Assembly (NCBI GenBank): GCA_948474755.1 | Contig: CAOLHI010000356.1 | Span: forward strand, 372,001-436,000 | Origin: Ctenosaura bakeri | Taxonomy: Eukaryota > Chordata > Lepidosauria > Squamata > Iguanidae | Reading direction: 5' to 3' | DNA: 64,000 nucleotides | Shown: positions 11,568 to 23,799 of the stretch, in pieces | Position numbering within the stretch: position 1 is the stretch's first letter | Layout of the letters: each line of letters starts with the position of its first letter | Translations under genes and position numbers: made by a program | Notes under the pieces: generated by a model | The model's database searches: none | Seen by the model: the letters and a program-made list of their open reading frames with translations, nothing else | What the model was told of the DNA's origin: nothing

Positions 11568-11705
11568 GGCTAAATTCAAACTTTGCCATGCCTAGTGTAG
11601 ACCCATTGCAATCCAAGGGACTTAAATGAATCATGACTAAATTGTGTCTGAATAATTTATTTCAGTGACATTAATCCAAGCACGATTAAGCCTGGATCCA
11701 ATCCA
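11568..11705. mobile_element. Second copy of the small GGTTGGA/TGGATCCAA MITE-like family
   Basis: It starts 'gggctaaattcaaac' and ends 'ctggatccaatcc'. Internal 'agggacttaaatgaatc' and 'atgactaaattg' parallel the reversed logic of 9757-9885. Only partial similarity survives, so the boundaries are approximate. Confidence 0.35.
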
Positions 11706-12375
11706 GTGACTCCTTACCTCACTCCACCATTTTCTTCAACAAGAAGTTGGATCAGAAGGGAATGAAATAGAAGCAGTTCTAGTGTGTGTGTGTTAATATT
11801 CTGTCCAAACAGAATATAAACTTCTTCAATATTAGATACATTCCTCCACATTATGGATCTTAATAATCACCTTCCAGGTCCACCTCTACCAGTGACATAG
11901 TGGTTGAGGGTGGAAGGCTGGCTCTGTTCTGTTATGGCACTCTCCTCTGGAACATCCTCCCACAAGTACTATAATTTTGAAAACAGCACCATTCTGGAAG
12001 ATTTTTGCAGGAGACTGTTTTAAAAATAGTCTTCTTCCTCTGCTTTTTAAAGTTGTACTGTCTGTCAGGTTGGTTGGTGTATCACACTAGTGGTTTCACT
12101 TTTTCCAGAGCCACACAGTGGTGGCAAGGCAGGGTGGCAATACGCTGGGCCCCAGCAGCCTGTTTCTCCAGTGCCTTTGCTCAAGCACAAGAACTGTGCC
12201 CGGAGCCTTTTTCCTCCTGCTGTTGTCTTTGTCAGCACAGTTACTGTGGATTAGAGCACCAGTAGGATTCTGCCTTGTTCTTCTATTTGTCCTTTTATTG
12301 TTATTTTTCCTGTTTGTTTTGTTTGGTGTTGTCCCTCTCTCAACTGCCTTGATTATTTCATAGACAGGTAAGAAT
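11706..12375. other. Mostly unique sequence, possible decayed L2 3' coding fragment
   Basis: 11920-12050 contains 'ggcactctcctctggaac' and 'aggagactgttttaaaaa', which weakly resemble the C-terminal coding end of L2. This is too degraded to call. The remainder holds hydrophobic open frames at 12005-12363 without recognisable identity. Confidence 0.35.
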
Positions 12376-12377
12376 AT

Positions 12378-12602
12378 TTTCCACCTGAACCTCAGGAAGA
12401 ACTTCCTGACAGTCGGGGCTGTCCGGCAGTGGAATCTGCTGCCTCGGAGTATAGTGGAGTCTCCTTCCTTGGAGGTTTTTAAGCAGAGGCTTGATGGCCA
12501 TCTGTCGGGATTGCTTTGAGGGTGTTCCTGCATGGCAGGGGGTTGGACTGGATGGCCCCTGTGGTCTCTTCCAACTCTACATTTCTATGATTCTATGATT
12601 CT
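12378..12602 (+). mobile_element. CR1 LINE 3' terminus with ATTCTATG repeats
   Basis: The extreme C-terminal coding segment is followed by the short 3' UTR. Translation of 12378-12520 gives the blocks LRKNFLTVGAVRQWNLLPRS-like and SLEVFKQRLDGHLS-like. The UTR runs 'cctgcatggcaggggg', 'ttggactggatggcc' and 'tcttccaactctac', and ends in repeats of 'ttctatga', the CR1 hallmark. The element is strongly 5'-truncated, as is usual for CR1. The 12096-12533 open frame on the opposite strand is its shadow. Confidence 0.92.
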
Positions 12603-13472
12603 AATATTAGGAATTCTAGGGGTGATGTTGATGCTGATGATGACAGAGACAATGATGGTGGTGATGATGATTTATTAAAAACAGTATATTACTGTAGGAA
12701 GATAATGTCTGGAAAGGACATGTAACTTAACTGAGAGAATTGTCTGTTGTGGAGAGAGACTTTCCCAGCTGAAGTAATATTTTTTAAAAAAATTACTAAT
12801 ATGATTAAACTGAATCACTGAGTTGGCCAGAGGGAGCAAAAATGAGAAAGTGGGACAGAGTGAGTGAGTAAGTGAGTGTTGCATCTGTATCGTTTTTAGA
12901 GGACAGTTGAGTTAAGTAATGAAGGGAACTTGGTTCCCCTGAAGACCAATAATTAATTGGTTAATTGAAATCTTAAATAATGTTAGGGCTTTCAGAGGCT
13001 AATTAAATTATTAAATGCTTAATCAAGGCTGCACAGAATTAGTGTTTATAAAATGTAAGAAAGCACTGTGCACTTAGAACTCATTGTGCACAGGCCACAA
13101 GGGTTTAATTTTAAGTTGTCTTCAGAAACGATCATTTAATAACAAGCACTGTTCTGGCTACGCTGGTATTGGAAGCCTAACACTATGACTGGACATTATC
13201 AGAAAATCAGAAAATTATCAGAATTGAGTCTTAAATAGAAGATGATAAAGGTTAAAAAAAAGGGGAAGAGAAGGGGAAACCCCCCTACTGTTGAATATAT
13301 TTTAGACAAAATTGTGATAAAGAAACTATTCAAGGTTTGAAAGATAAGAAATATGAATAAAGTTATAACAGAATTAAGAATCACTGTGTAACAAGAAGAT
13401 AATATGAACTACATTATTATGGTACAACTAAAATTTTTACATATTCAGTTAGTGGTAGGGTTTACCACTCTC
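12603..13472. other. Unique sequence with a GAT-rich patch
   Basis: 12622-12671 is an impure GAT/GGT trinucleotide patch next to the CR1 tail. The rest is AT-rich and unrecognised. Confidence 0.5.
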
Positions 13473-13843
13473 CAGTCAGCTCTCCACATTTGTAGGTTTC
13501 ACTTTTGTGGATTTGATTATTCATGGATTATTTGCTGTCACCTGTGCTGTCTCCCTGTGCCATTTTTAATAGAGACTGCAAGCCTTATGAGACTGAGAAA
13601 CTGCGAATGAGGCTTGTAAGTCCCTATTAAAAATGGTGTGGGGCAGCAGTAGAGGTGGCCATCAGCCCCACCAGCCACCCACTTCTACTTTGTGAAGGAA
13701 CCCTGGTGCCTCAAAAGAATCCACAGTGGGTTGAATATGGTGGGCTGAATATGGTGATTGTGCTTTTTTGTGTGTTAAATATGTTTTTTCCACTTTCACA
13801 GGGGTCCTGTGCCCTGACCCTAATGAATGTGGAGGGAGGACTG
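13473..13843 (+). mobile_element. pogo/Tigger-like MITE, copy 1
   Basis: Terminal inverted repeats start 'cagtcagctctccacattt' on the left and end 'atgtggagggaggactg' on the right. The interior has 'cttttgtggatttgatta', 'ctgcaagccttatgagac' and 'cttgtaagtccctatta'. It matches the copy at 22918-23296 in reverse orientation along its whole length, and part of the copy at 42276-42590. There is no transposase. CAGT...ACTG ends and a TA target are typical of pogo/Tigger elements; the right flank here reads TG rather than TA. The open frames over it are fortuitous. Confidence 0.85.
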
Positions 13844-14827
13844 TGCACATATTTGACTGGAGATATATTGATATATATATGTATTGGCTGGTCGTAGCAA
13901 GACGACACTTCCCTGTCAGCACTCTGTGTAAGCTCTGAGGAGCTGTTTTACACCAACCCTGATAGATATATAATAGAGCATCAATTCCTTTGTGAGTAGG
14001 AAGTTGAAGGAGGGTTTATTTATTTTCTCTTATTGTTATTTATACACTTATTATTTCTACACTATATATCAAATTATGATGTAAAAAGGATGTGTGTATA
14101 TATGTAATTGATTGGTTTCAAGGATCTAACTTGATATTACTTACTAACTTTTTCATATTAATTTTTCTTAATTTAAAATAATCTTTAATAAAAATATTAC
14201 ATTAGAAATCATTGTATAGTTTATCATATCTCACTTTTTAATTATCTGTGTATACAAAGCTATATGGGTTAAGTGGATGAGAAGAGTCCTCTTGCTAACT
14301 GAAGAAGATGCAAAGAATCTGTAGACCACCAGAAAGAGACCAGCAAGAGCTGATTTCAAATTACTTCCAAGAAAACTAACAGTGAGAAGACCTTAACATG
14401 AACTTGAAAGTATATGACAACTCTATATGGCTATAGTAGGAGCAGAACTGATTAATTGTTTTAGAAAATCTGTTCCCACCAATGTACGTTACACTATGCT
14501 ATAAGGACAAGCCCAAGACATTTTGCCACTTGAAGTGAAGGACAAGATGGTAGCTCCATCCCTTCCTGATACATAGAACATGAAGGAAATTCCAGTTGCC
14601 AGTCCATTCACCTTCTATCCAGTGAACAGGCAGTGGGCAGCATGTTTCTTCACCCCTGAGAGCAACAAGTTACCTGCGTTACCTGAGGTAGTGAATGGGA
14701 AAGAGACACTAATATGGCTTTTCTTGGGTTAACTTAGAAAAATGCATTGCGTGCCTCTAGAATTGTGTGCTTTGGTTTTAAGGACTTTCTTCCAACAAAG
14801 CAAGCTGTTACAGTTAAGAGTTGCCCC
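13844..14827. other. Unique, strongly AT-rich sequence
   Basis: Includes AT-alternating stretches at 13864-13882 and 14030-14240. No gene or family recognised. Confidence 0.5.
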
Positions 14828-14834
14828 CAGCATG

Positions 14835-15122
14835 TTTTTTTTCTCCCTGACATGTAAGGATTAAAGGCCTTCTGATAGCAAGGAGTCTGCAGAAGGCCTG
14901 TTTTGATGCTTAGCCTAGGAAGATAATGTAAACATCTGGTCAGGAATGTTAGTTGAATGGAATGTTACCGCAGCACATGGTAATGTAAGGTGACCTGGTG
15001 TATTCTGTGTTAGAATATACAAATACTGAACTCAGGACCCCATTCTGTTCAGACTTTGATCTGTTGAAGTTTGCAACAGAAATGCATTTCTTTCCATAAA
15101 GTTGGATCCTTGATTCTTGATT
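14835..15122 (+). mobile_element. Possible LTR fragment or other retro-insertion
   Basis: A 7-bp direct repeat 'cagcatg' flanks this segment (14828-14834 and 15123-15129). Its right end has an ATAAA-type signal near 15096 about 25 bp before the end, and two 'cttgattc' copies. A 'gaatatacaaatac' stretch lies mid-element. The layout resembles the R/U5 end of an LTR, but TG...CA ends do not line up with the flanking repeat, so the class is uncertain. Confidence 0.3.
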
Positions 15123-15129
15123 CAGCATG

Positions 15130-17539
15130 GCCTTCTAATTATTTCTGGAGTTACTGGGGAGAGAAGTTCATTTGCACTGGTTGCCTCATTCTGCCTAATA
15201 GGCTAGCCTTGATAGCATGCTTTACAAATCACAGCAATAATTTTTGACCTAATTGGCATACTTCAAGAATCCTTGAGAGTTCACAGTTGAGTGGGAGTTG
15301 AGTAGGATAGCAACTGAGGTGGAGTGGGTGAGTTCACTATGTTGCAGTAAAATCCACAAGCTATTTATAAAATGAGATTATGCATATATAACCACCTCTA
15401 GCATTATGTTTTTTTAATTGCCCCTCTCCTTTCTGCAGCTAATTATGTGAGATACACAAAAGCAGATTAAGTTGAATTGATTGCTTTAAAGCCATCTTTC
15501 CTCAGTCTGACATCTTCTAAGTGTGTCGAACCACAATTTCTATAAGTGGAGAAGTAATGAGATCATGGTACTACAGCTCTAGAGGGTGCCAGGTTGTGGG
15601 GAGAAGGCCACATAAAAGAAGCCAAAGAAATTCTGCATTGAGAGGAAGGAACCAGGAGCAGAGAACTTGCAGAATTAGCTGTTTAAGGGTTCACCTCTGA
15701 CCTTGCTGGCAACTTCTGCACTTCAAAAGGAGTTCATCTGCACACCCCTAGCTGTTGTGTGAGTTAGTCTAGATATATGGTTTCCAAAATTGTTGTTCAG
15801 ATTGTCAGTTTGGAACAAAGTTTGGAAAAAAACCCAAGGAAACAATTCCTTGTACCTGATGCAGAATAGATCATACTGGAAATTTTAATATTCTTGTTGT
15901 CAGTAATTAGTTTAAGAACTTAGATGTAGACTCATTGAACACTTTCTAAAAATTAAACCAGGGAATCAGTGGGGCTGTTTCTTGCATTTCAATGATAAAT
16001 CAATGTATGTTTGACAGCCATAAATCACATTTCTTTTTAACTAACTGTGATATAAATAATTCACAATGAATTATATATTCAGTTCTCTGCATCATGACAA
16101 TGCCGTAAATCAACACTGTAGCAGTGTATTCTTTTATTTAATGTTTGGTGATCTAAGTTCCTTTTGTGTTCCTCACATGGTTTTTAACAAATTGCATATA
16201 TTATAGATATTTTGATTATTTACCTAATAGATTTTATAGCTCTCCATTCTGCCATGTAGGTTTTTAGGGTAGCCCCTCCCCCCAAAAAAATCCCGACTAA
16301 ATTTGTTCTAAACCCCAGCAGAAATAGGCTTCCATGTGCAGATTTTGTACAGTAGAAAAAGCAATCCTAAATTTTCTCTTCCTGTCCTGAAGTTTGGTTG
16401 GGATATTGTTGCCATGGCCTCAGAAGTGGGACAGTTATATCCCCTCCCTGCAAGCACTCACCATACCCCAAATCTAAGAACAGTGGCAAATTCAAAGTGA
16501 GTTTTGCTGCAGGAAAATACAGGTAGCAGCAATACCTATGAATAACCACTAGACATTATGGCTATATACATTACCTCTGGGATCAGAGGCAGCTAACCTC
16601 TGAATACAAGTTGTGCAACAGTGACAGAAGAGAACTGCTTCTTGGCTTCTGAAAGGGGAGTACCTTGCTGGCAATTGTAAACTGAGGCACAGAATTTGGA
16701 CTAGTCAGATCTTGGATCTTGCCAGGCAGAGCTTCTCTTATATTTACAGAGGCCATCTGTTTTATTTCTGTTAGGACGAGCAGTTCTCTTTATACGTGCT
16801 GGCAGCATTTTCAACACCAAAATGCCACATTGACTGCAAAAACAAAATGAGACACCACAGTAGACCCAATGACCATTGTGCAGATATTGACATCAAAGGG
16901 ATTTGAGATCTAAAGGACTCATAGCTCCTGAGAGACTTTTCAGGATTCATCACTACCATACTCAGGAGATCCACATAGCTATTTCTGCTGTGGCAAGGTG
17001 CAGACAGGCTGGCTGTCAGTGCATGAAGTGGCATCTGAGAGCTGCACTTGGCACCATTCTTGCTGGGACTGTACCCTCTTAAGCCTAAGGCAAGGAGGAG
17101 AGGATCTGGCTGCATAGGCTTAGTTACCATTTTAGTTTCTGGGATCTCTAGTTCACCCTAAATGATGCCTCTCAAGGATGTTTATAAGCAGGGCTCTCCT
17201 GGTTTTGGACCCAGCAACTTCCATTCAACAATATATTGTTTAAGACTATGGAGGATCTATCTAACTGTCATGGCTGATTTACAGCATAAACACTATTTAT
17301 TAGGAGTGTGATCCATAGTATGGGACTTCAGTGAGTGAACTGGAGGCAATTAGCAAAATTCAAAATATAAAAGGCAAAAAATTTCTCATCCCGCCCGCAA
17401 GAGACCTTGAAGTTCTGGCTTAGCCTGGCAGCACTTATCACTACATTCCTAGCTTTGTTTATCTAGTGGTCTCTGGTTCTCATACCTTGTTACAGCAAGC
17501 TGCTACTTAACTCCTACTACATGTCCCATAACTAAAATA
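15130..17539. other. Long unique stretch
   Basis: No recognisable repeat, exon or RNA gene over about 2.4 kb. Open frames at 16367-16549 and 16771-17130 (minus) show no domain. This is one of the longest element-free blocks and could be screened for conserved noncoding elements. Confidence 0.45.
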
Positions 17540-20106
17540 TGGAGGGTTACCCAACACCCATGGTCTCAGATGCCTTTGCACTAATGCACAGAGCATAGCA
17601 AATAAACAGGATGAACTTGAACTCATAGCACAGCAAAGAAAACATGATAGGCATCACTGAAACCTGGTGAATCATTGGAATGAGTCTCATGATTGGAATG
17701 TAACAATCAAGGGGTATAAAGTATTTCAGAGAAACAGACCCAACAGGAAAAGAGAAGGAGTAGCAGTACATGTTAGGGACATTTACTCCTGTAAAGAGGT
17801 CTGTGACTTTCATTGTCCAGAATGTGAAAGAAAGAACAAGGAGAACAGCTATTTTAGATCTGATCCTAACCAACAATGAAGGTCTAGTTAATGAGGCGGG
17901 GAGGTGGTAGGATCCTTAGATGGAAATGACTCATATTCTCCTGGAGTTGGTTATACAGCAGAAAGAGGAAGCCAAACATAGTCAAACACACATGCTAACT
18001 TTAAGAAAGCTGATTTCAGTAAACTTAGGGAAATACTGGGAGTGATCCCATGGTCAGGAATGCTAAAGGAGAAAGGAGTTCAAGATGGATTGGAGTTGCT
18101 TAAAAGTGAGATGCCTTCAAACAATTCCAATGAGGAGGAAAAATGGGAGACATCTAAAGAATCTGGAATGGATGTCTAAAGAAATTTCAGTGGAGCTAAG
18201 ATTTAAAAGGGACATGTCCAAGAAACAGAAAAGGGGAAAATCACTAAAGAGCAATTCAAACAAATAGCCACCGAATGTAGGGAGAAAGTCAAAAAAGCTA
18301 AAATGCAGACTGAACTCAGGCTTGCTAGAGAGGTTAAAAGAAATAAGAAGGGCTTTTTTGGTTTATGTACATAGTAGAAAGAAAAACAAGGAAATATTAG
18401 GGTCTCTGGATAGAGAAGATGGTGAAATGCTAACGGGGGACAGAGAAAAGGCAGAACTACTCAACACCTTCTTTGCCTTGGTCTTCTCCTAAAAGGAAAA
18501 CAGTCCTCTACCTGGGGAAAATGGAGCAGGTGATGTGGTAGGTGAAGCACAGCACAGCATGAGTAAAGAGTTAGTACAGGAACACCTGGCTACTCTAAAT
18601 GAACTCCAGTTTCCAGGACCAGATGAACTGCTGCATCCTAGCAGATGTAATCTCAGAACTACTGGCAACAATCTTTGGGAATTCCTAGAGAAAAGCTAAA
18701 ATCCCAGCAGATTGGAGGAAGGCAAATATTGTCCACATCTTAAAAAGGGAAAAAAAGAAGACCCAAACAATTACTGTCCAATCAGACTGACATCAATATC
18801 AGGAAAGATTCTAGAGCAGACCATTAACCAGACAGTCTGTAAACACTTAGAAAAGAATGCCATGTTTACTAAAAGTCAACATGTGCTTCTCAAAAACAGT
18901 TTACTACTCTCTCTCTCTCTCTCTCTGATAGAGTTACAGGCTTGGTAGATGAAGAGAATGTTGTGAATGTAACATGTATTGATTTTAGTAAGTCTAACAA
19001 GATCCCCCACGATATTCTTGCAAACCAGCTAGTAAAATGTAGGATTGACAATGCTAGTCTTAGGTGGATTTGTAATTGGTTGACTGACCAAACCCAAAGA
19101 TCCCCTTCATCCTGGAGAGAAGTGACTAGTAGAGTACCATATGATTCTGTCCTGGGCCCAGTGCTATTTGAATCTTAATCAATGATTTGGATGAAGGAAT
19201 AGAGGGAGTTCTTATCAAATTTGCAGATGACACCAAATTAAGAGGGGTAGCTAACACCCTAGAGGACAAGATCAGAATTCAAAATGACCGTAACATATTA
19301 GAGAGCTGTGCCAAAACCAACAAAATGAATTTCAACAGGGAGAATTGTACTAAACTTAGGCAGAAAAAATGAAATGCACAGATATAAGATGGGTGACACC
19401 TGGCTTGGCCATGGTACATGCAAAAGGGACCTAGGAGTCTTAGTAGACTACAAGCTGAACATGAGTCAGCAGTGTGATGTGGCAGCTAAAAAAGCCAATG
19501 TAGTTCTAGACTCCAGCAATAGGAGTGTCTAGGTCAAGGGAAATGCTAGTACCATTCTATTGTGCTTCGGTCAGGCCCCACCTGGAATACTGTGTCGAGT
19601 TCTGGGCACCACAGTTCAGGAAGGAAATTGAGAAACTGGATTGTGTCCAAAGGAGGGTACCAAAATGGTAAAGGCCTGGAAACCGTGCAATATGAGGAGA
19701 GGCTTAGGGAGATGAGTATGTTTAGAAGAGTCTTTAGAGTCTTTCGTCTTTAGAAGAGAAGACGAAAAGAATATAAGATAGCCATTTTAAATATTTGAAG
19801 GGATGTCATATGGAAGGTGAAGTAAGCCTATTTTTTGCTGCTCCAGAGACTAGGACACAGAGCAATGTGTCTTCAGGAAAAGAGATTCCATCTAAACATT
19901 AGGAAGAAATTCCTGACAGTAAGAGCAGTTTGACAGTGGAATATGCTGTCTTGTAGTTTGGTCGATTCTCTTCCTTTGGAGGTTTTTACACAGAGACTGG
20001 ATAACCATCTGTTGGGAATGCTTTCATTGTATATTCCTGCATAGCAAGGGCGGGGGGTTGGACTTGGTTGCCCTTGTGGTCTCTTCTAGCTCTATGATTC
20101 TATGAC
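17540..20106 (+). pseudogene. CR1 LINE, decayed ORF2 (endonuclease remnant plus reverse transcriptase) and 3' end
   Basis: This is a retrotransposon ORF2 relic read through frameshifts and stops. About 17560-17780 gives the apurinic-type endonuclease start, with ITETW-like and ESHDWNVTIKGYKVF blocks. Most of the endonuclease core is missing: sequence jumps near 17800 to its distal part (TAILDLILTNNEGLV). The RT follows from about 18600: KKGKKEDPNNYCPI near 18745, a (CT)n tract at 18904-18927 in place of coding sequence, then a VNVTCIDFSK block, GPVLF, and the FADD catalytic box at 19220-19231. C-terminal blocks (WAPQF-like, YEERLREM) run to about 19760. The UTR ends in 'tctatgattctatgac'. Without a full endonuclease or an intact frame it cannot move itself. 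Confidence 0.93.
18904..18927. repeat. (CT)n microsatellite inside the CR1 reverse transcriptase
   Basis: About 11 CT units lie between the SQH block and the GLVDE block of the RT, where the intact protein has ordinary coding sequence. It expanded after, or with, inactivation. Confidence 0.9.
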
Positions 20107-21304
20107 CAGGTGCTTTTTAAAAACTTTCTTTTAAAACCTGAATCTCAAAAAAGTGATTTTTGCAGGGTTTTTTTGGATAATACTTATTGTAACCTAATGT
20201 GACTTCTGTGTTAGCAACTTAAAATACATTTTTTGTGGTACATGGATTATGTATTCATAATCATGAAAGTACAAAGGTATATGAACGGTAAGTGAGGGTG
20301 TGTTTTTTGTTGTTTTTGAGAAAACATGTTAATCCCAATTAGATTAGAAAATAGTGATGTCTTAGAGACGTATAGGGTGCTTAAGGGTTCAAGTAATAAA
20401 AGAATATCAAAAATATTGTTACTTAGTGTCAAGGCATGCTTTTAAAAACAAGATCAAACGTACTGTGCTGCAGATGCTTTTTTTAAAAAAATGCATTGAC
20501 TTTATAGTTCTTACATGGATAAATCAGACACATTTCTTCAGAAGGCTTATTTTGTTATCTCCTGAAATAATGAAAAAGCTACTGAAACCCAATATGCATT
20601 TTAAAATCCAGTAATAAAATAAGTAATATAGCTGAGGAATGCAAACTGATATTAGTTGTGACATTCTATTTGCTTTATGTCCAACTTTATCACATGATGC
20701 ATTATTCACAAGGTAAATGCACACTTCTTTATTAGGTCTTAATCAAATGCATTTTATCATAAGTGTCAATTCAATCCTTTGCCACTGAATTTCTATTTCA
20801 AAATACTGAGCTCTTTTTAGGCTACAAAGTAGAATGGTTAGGAATAGCTGATCTAATACTGCTGATTTTTGAATTAGTTAGATAGCAGGTCAAATTAATT
20901 TTATATTGTTTTAAGTACAAGTTGAATTTATTCATTTCTCCCCTCCTTACTGTGTTAATATTTTACCTAATCCTATTAAGAAACTTTAGTCAAAATTGGC
21001 ACTCAGAAGAGAGGGCTGTCAATGCAACTAATGCATTTCTCTGCTCCCCGTGCCCTTCATTTACGAGCAGAAGTGACTTAATGGCTTATTTCTGCCTAAA
21101 GCAAGACACTGTGTATGCAAATACGAAACTGAGGGATTGTGCGATCATCTCACAGTGCATAACTTGTGTGTTCCTGTTCCCTATCCTCATGAGCTTTCTA
21201 AAGTGAGAATGGGGAGGCAGGAATCAATCCAAAACTGCTGCTTTCTTCACTGCCCTTGGAGTGATGCCAGGAACAGGGATATGATCATCAAAGGAACAGT
21301 ATTT
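20107..21304. other. Unique AT-rich sequence
   Basis: No feature recognised. It separates the CR1 end from an L2 fragment. Confidence 0.5.
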
Positions 21305-21755
21305 CTCTGTTTGAGCCCACCAGAACTCTAAAATCTTTGGAGGATGAAGTCCTTCTTTTAGTCTCACCATCTTCCCAGGCACATATGGTGGAAAAAAGGG
21401 AGATGGCCTTCCAGGTGGTTGCTCTCAAACTTTGGAACTCCTCGCCTAGGGAGGCTAGTGTGAGCTGTCTCCTTTCCCTTTTCTTCTGGTACGTAAAAAC
21501 TTTCCTATTCCAATGGTAATTTAAGAATTGACTGCACTGAGCTTTTAATAATGTGTGTATCTGTGCATATATATCTGGATTTTAAATGAATATTAGTGGT
21601 TTTAATTCTATGGCCTATGTTATTGCCTCTAAAAATAATGTTTATGTATTTTTAAACTGATTTTAATGCTTTGTTTTTTGTTTTTGTTTTAATATTCTGT
21701 AAGCCATGTTGAGTTCCAGTACTCGGAAAAAGGCAGGAGATAAATGGATAAAACC
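21305..21755 (+). mobile_element. L2 LINE 3' end (C-terminal coding plus UTR)
   Basis: Translation of about 21305-21520 gives LKSLEDEVLLLVSPS-like, then MAFQVVALKLWNSSPREA and a closing VKTFLFQW block, the C-terminal order of L2 reverse-transcriptase proteins. It is followed by an AT-rich UTR and the end 'taagccatgttgagttcc' then 'aaaggcaggagataaat', typical of the L2 3' terminal stem region. It is 5'-truncated and carries no catalytic part of the RT. Confidence 0.8.
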
Positions 21756-22917
21756 CTCCTCCCCCCTCACTCCATTCCTGGTCCTGACTGTCATGTGGAA
21801 AAAATTTGAATGCATGAGCCAAAGTCTTCCATTCACCCCTTCACTAAAGCCCCATACAATTAGTGAATATCATAGGAAGAAAATGCAGTTAGTGCGGGTA
21901 TTTCTAATTGTTCAGCCTTTAAAATCTCATGAGCCCTGTTCTGGTCAGAACAAGGCAATACTTAACCCATCACACAAAAAGAATAGAAAAGAGAAAAAGA
22001 GGTTAAAAAAGTACTCCAACCATCTGTTTTCCCCAGTCTCTACTCATTTTCATTGCTTTATACAACCTATGTGAACTCCAGGCAAAAGAGAAAAGCCAGT
22101 TGCTGGTTGGAGTGCATAATTTTAGGAGGAGGGGCTTCAGATAAACTTGGTCAATATGACCTTTCCATGTTATAAGAACTTTTTGAATGGGTTCATACAT
22201 TGGATTAGTAGTAAGAGTGGCTCATAGGCAGTAAGATATTTTTTTGACTTGAATGCTATCTTATTAGGAAATGGGTGGTGTAGCTTAAGGGTACACATCA
22301 ATTTAAATCCAATCAAGTATATCAAAGTTTTGCAGTATCATTGGACTAATGCACACATCCATTTCTTTGCTGATGAAGCAGGAAGGAGTCAAAGGTTTCT
22401 ACATTAATAACATACTTGGGTCTTTATGCTACAACTCTGTGAAGTGTCTTTTCTTGTAGTTGAAAGTTACTACTTGTGCTGTGCCAAATGTTCTTTGGAT
22501 TGAAAGATGTGATTTTAAGAAGTTGAAATCCTCTTTGGAGGGAACAAGTCTTTAATCGTACCTTTCTCAGCTTGCTCACAACCGTTCACAGCGACTTTTT
22601 TCCCCCATGAACATACCCTCATTTCTTGATGTGGCTGCTGTGTTGCCAAATATAGCTTTTGGGTGGTTTAATGAACAGCAAATGAAGCACATTAGAATGA
22701 AAACATTGCTGCCTGTATTGGTTGCCGCCATGAAACTAGCTAATCAGGGATCACAGGGTAGATTGAATAGTTTTACAGCTTTTTCTCCATGGTCCCTGGA
22801 AAACAGCTGAAACAAGGGACCTTTTCATTCTGATTAAGCTTTTTATGAAATTGACCCCTTTCCATTTTGGCTCAGCACTATCTACCACCCCTGAAATATT
22901 GTTTCTGAGTAAGTATA
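21756..22917. other. Unique sequence
   Basis: No element or gene recognised. Open frames at 21706-22074 and 22607-22810 lack domain character. Confidence 0.5.
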
Positions 22918-23296
22918 CAGTCTTCCCTCCACATTTGCTAGGGTTAGGAGCACAGGACCTCTGTGAATATGAAAAAACCATGAATAACTCTAGACCCTCC
23001 CAAACCATATTTCACACACAAAAAAGTATGATCACCATATTCAACCTACCATGGATTCCTTTGAGGCCTCAGGGTTCCTTTACAAGGCAGAAGTGGGTGG
23101 CTGGTGGAGCTGAGTGCCACCTCCACTCCCACACCATTTTTAAGAGGGACTTACAAGCCTTGTTCACAGTTTCTCAGTCTCATGAGGCTTGCAGTCCCTA
23201 TTACAAATGGCATAAGAAGCAGCAGAGGTGACAGCAAATAATCCATGAATAATCAAATCCACAAAAGTGAAACCTGCAAATGTGGATGGCTAACTG
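22918..23296 (-). mobile_element. pogo/Tigger-like MITE, copy 2 (most complete)
   Basis: Left end 'cagtcttccctccacattt' follows TA, as expected for a TA target. The right end 'aaatgtggatggctaactg' is its inverted partner. The interior carries the same blocks as copy 1 in the opposite direction ('ggacttacaagccttgttc', 'ttgcagtccctattac', 'aatccacaaaagtgaaac'). The 379-bp copy is essentially end-to-end. The 22845-23231 open frame is a shadow. Confidence 0.88.
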
Positions 23297-23726
23297 GGAC
23301 AGTTGTCTGGAGGATGCTTTATTTTTTGGGTGCTAATTTTTCTTCTGAGACATTCTTCCAACTGCATTTCATATCCAAGGATTCCAAATGTGTGTTCGTA
23401 CAATAAATATAGGTCCAGAATACTATGTGGGAGAGAAGGCAGCTACAGGGAATTTTCAGAGGGAAAAATTGAGATTGGAGGGCTTAAACTAAGCTCTCCT
23501 TCTACTTCCATTATGAATGGAAACAATGTTTGAAAGTATTTGAAAAATTATTGAAAAACACGTTTCTTGAGTGGTGGGAGAACATAACAAGGAAGATTCT
23601 TGACTGATGTAAATCTTAGCAGTTTAAGACTTCTTCTGCATAAAAATTCATAGGTGGTTTTTGTACAGAAATTTACATGCAGAAATACAATTTTCCATAC
23701 AGAACACAGAAAAATGCTATTTCAAG
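23297..23726. other. Unique sequence
   Basis: Nothing recognised between the MITE and the next L2 end. Confidence 0.5.
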
Positions 23727-23799
23727 TGCAGCCACCTTGGATTCCTTTAGGGAGAAGGGGGGAGATAAATTCAATAAATAAGTAAATAAACAAATAAAC
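23727..23799 (+). mobile_element. L2 LINE 3' terminus only
   Basis: 'gcagccaccttggattcc' and 'gggagaaggggggagataa' followed by an AATA/AAAT-type tail give the last 70 bp or so of L2, the same end as at 21700 and 51238. Confidence 0.65.

Noticed and set aside
12096..12533. 145-codon open frame on the minus strand, the longest in the window
   Set aside because: Its first part is the reverse complement of a CR1 3' end and the rest runs through T/G-rich sequence. No domain and no splice context.
22845..23231. 128-codon open frame
   Set aside because: Lies entirely across Tigger-like MITE copy 2; related frames recur in copies 1 and 3.
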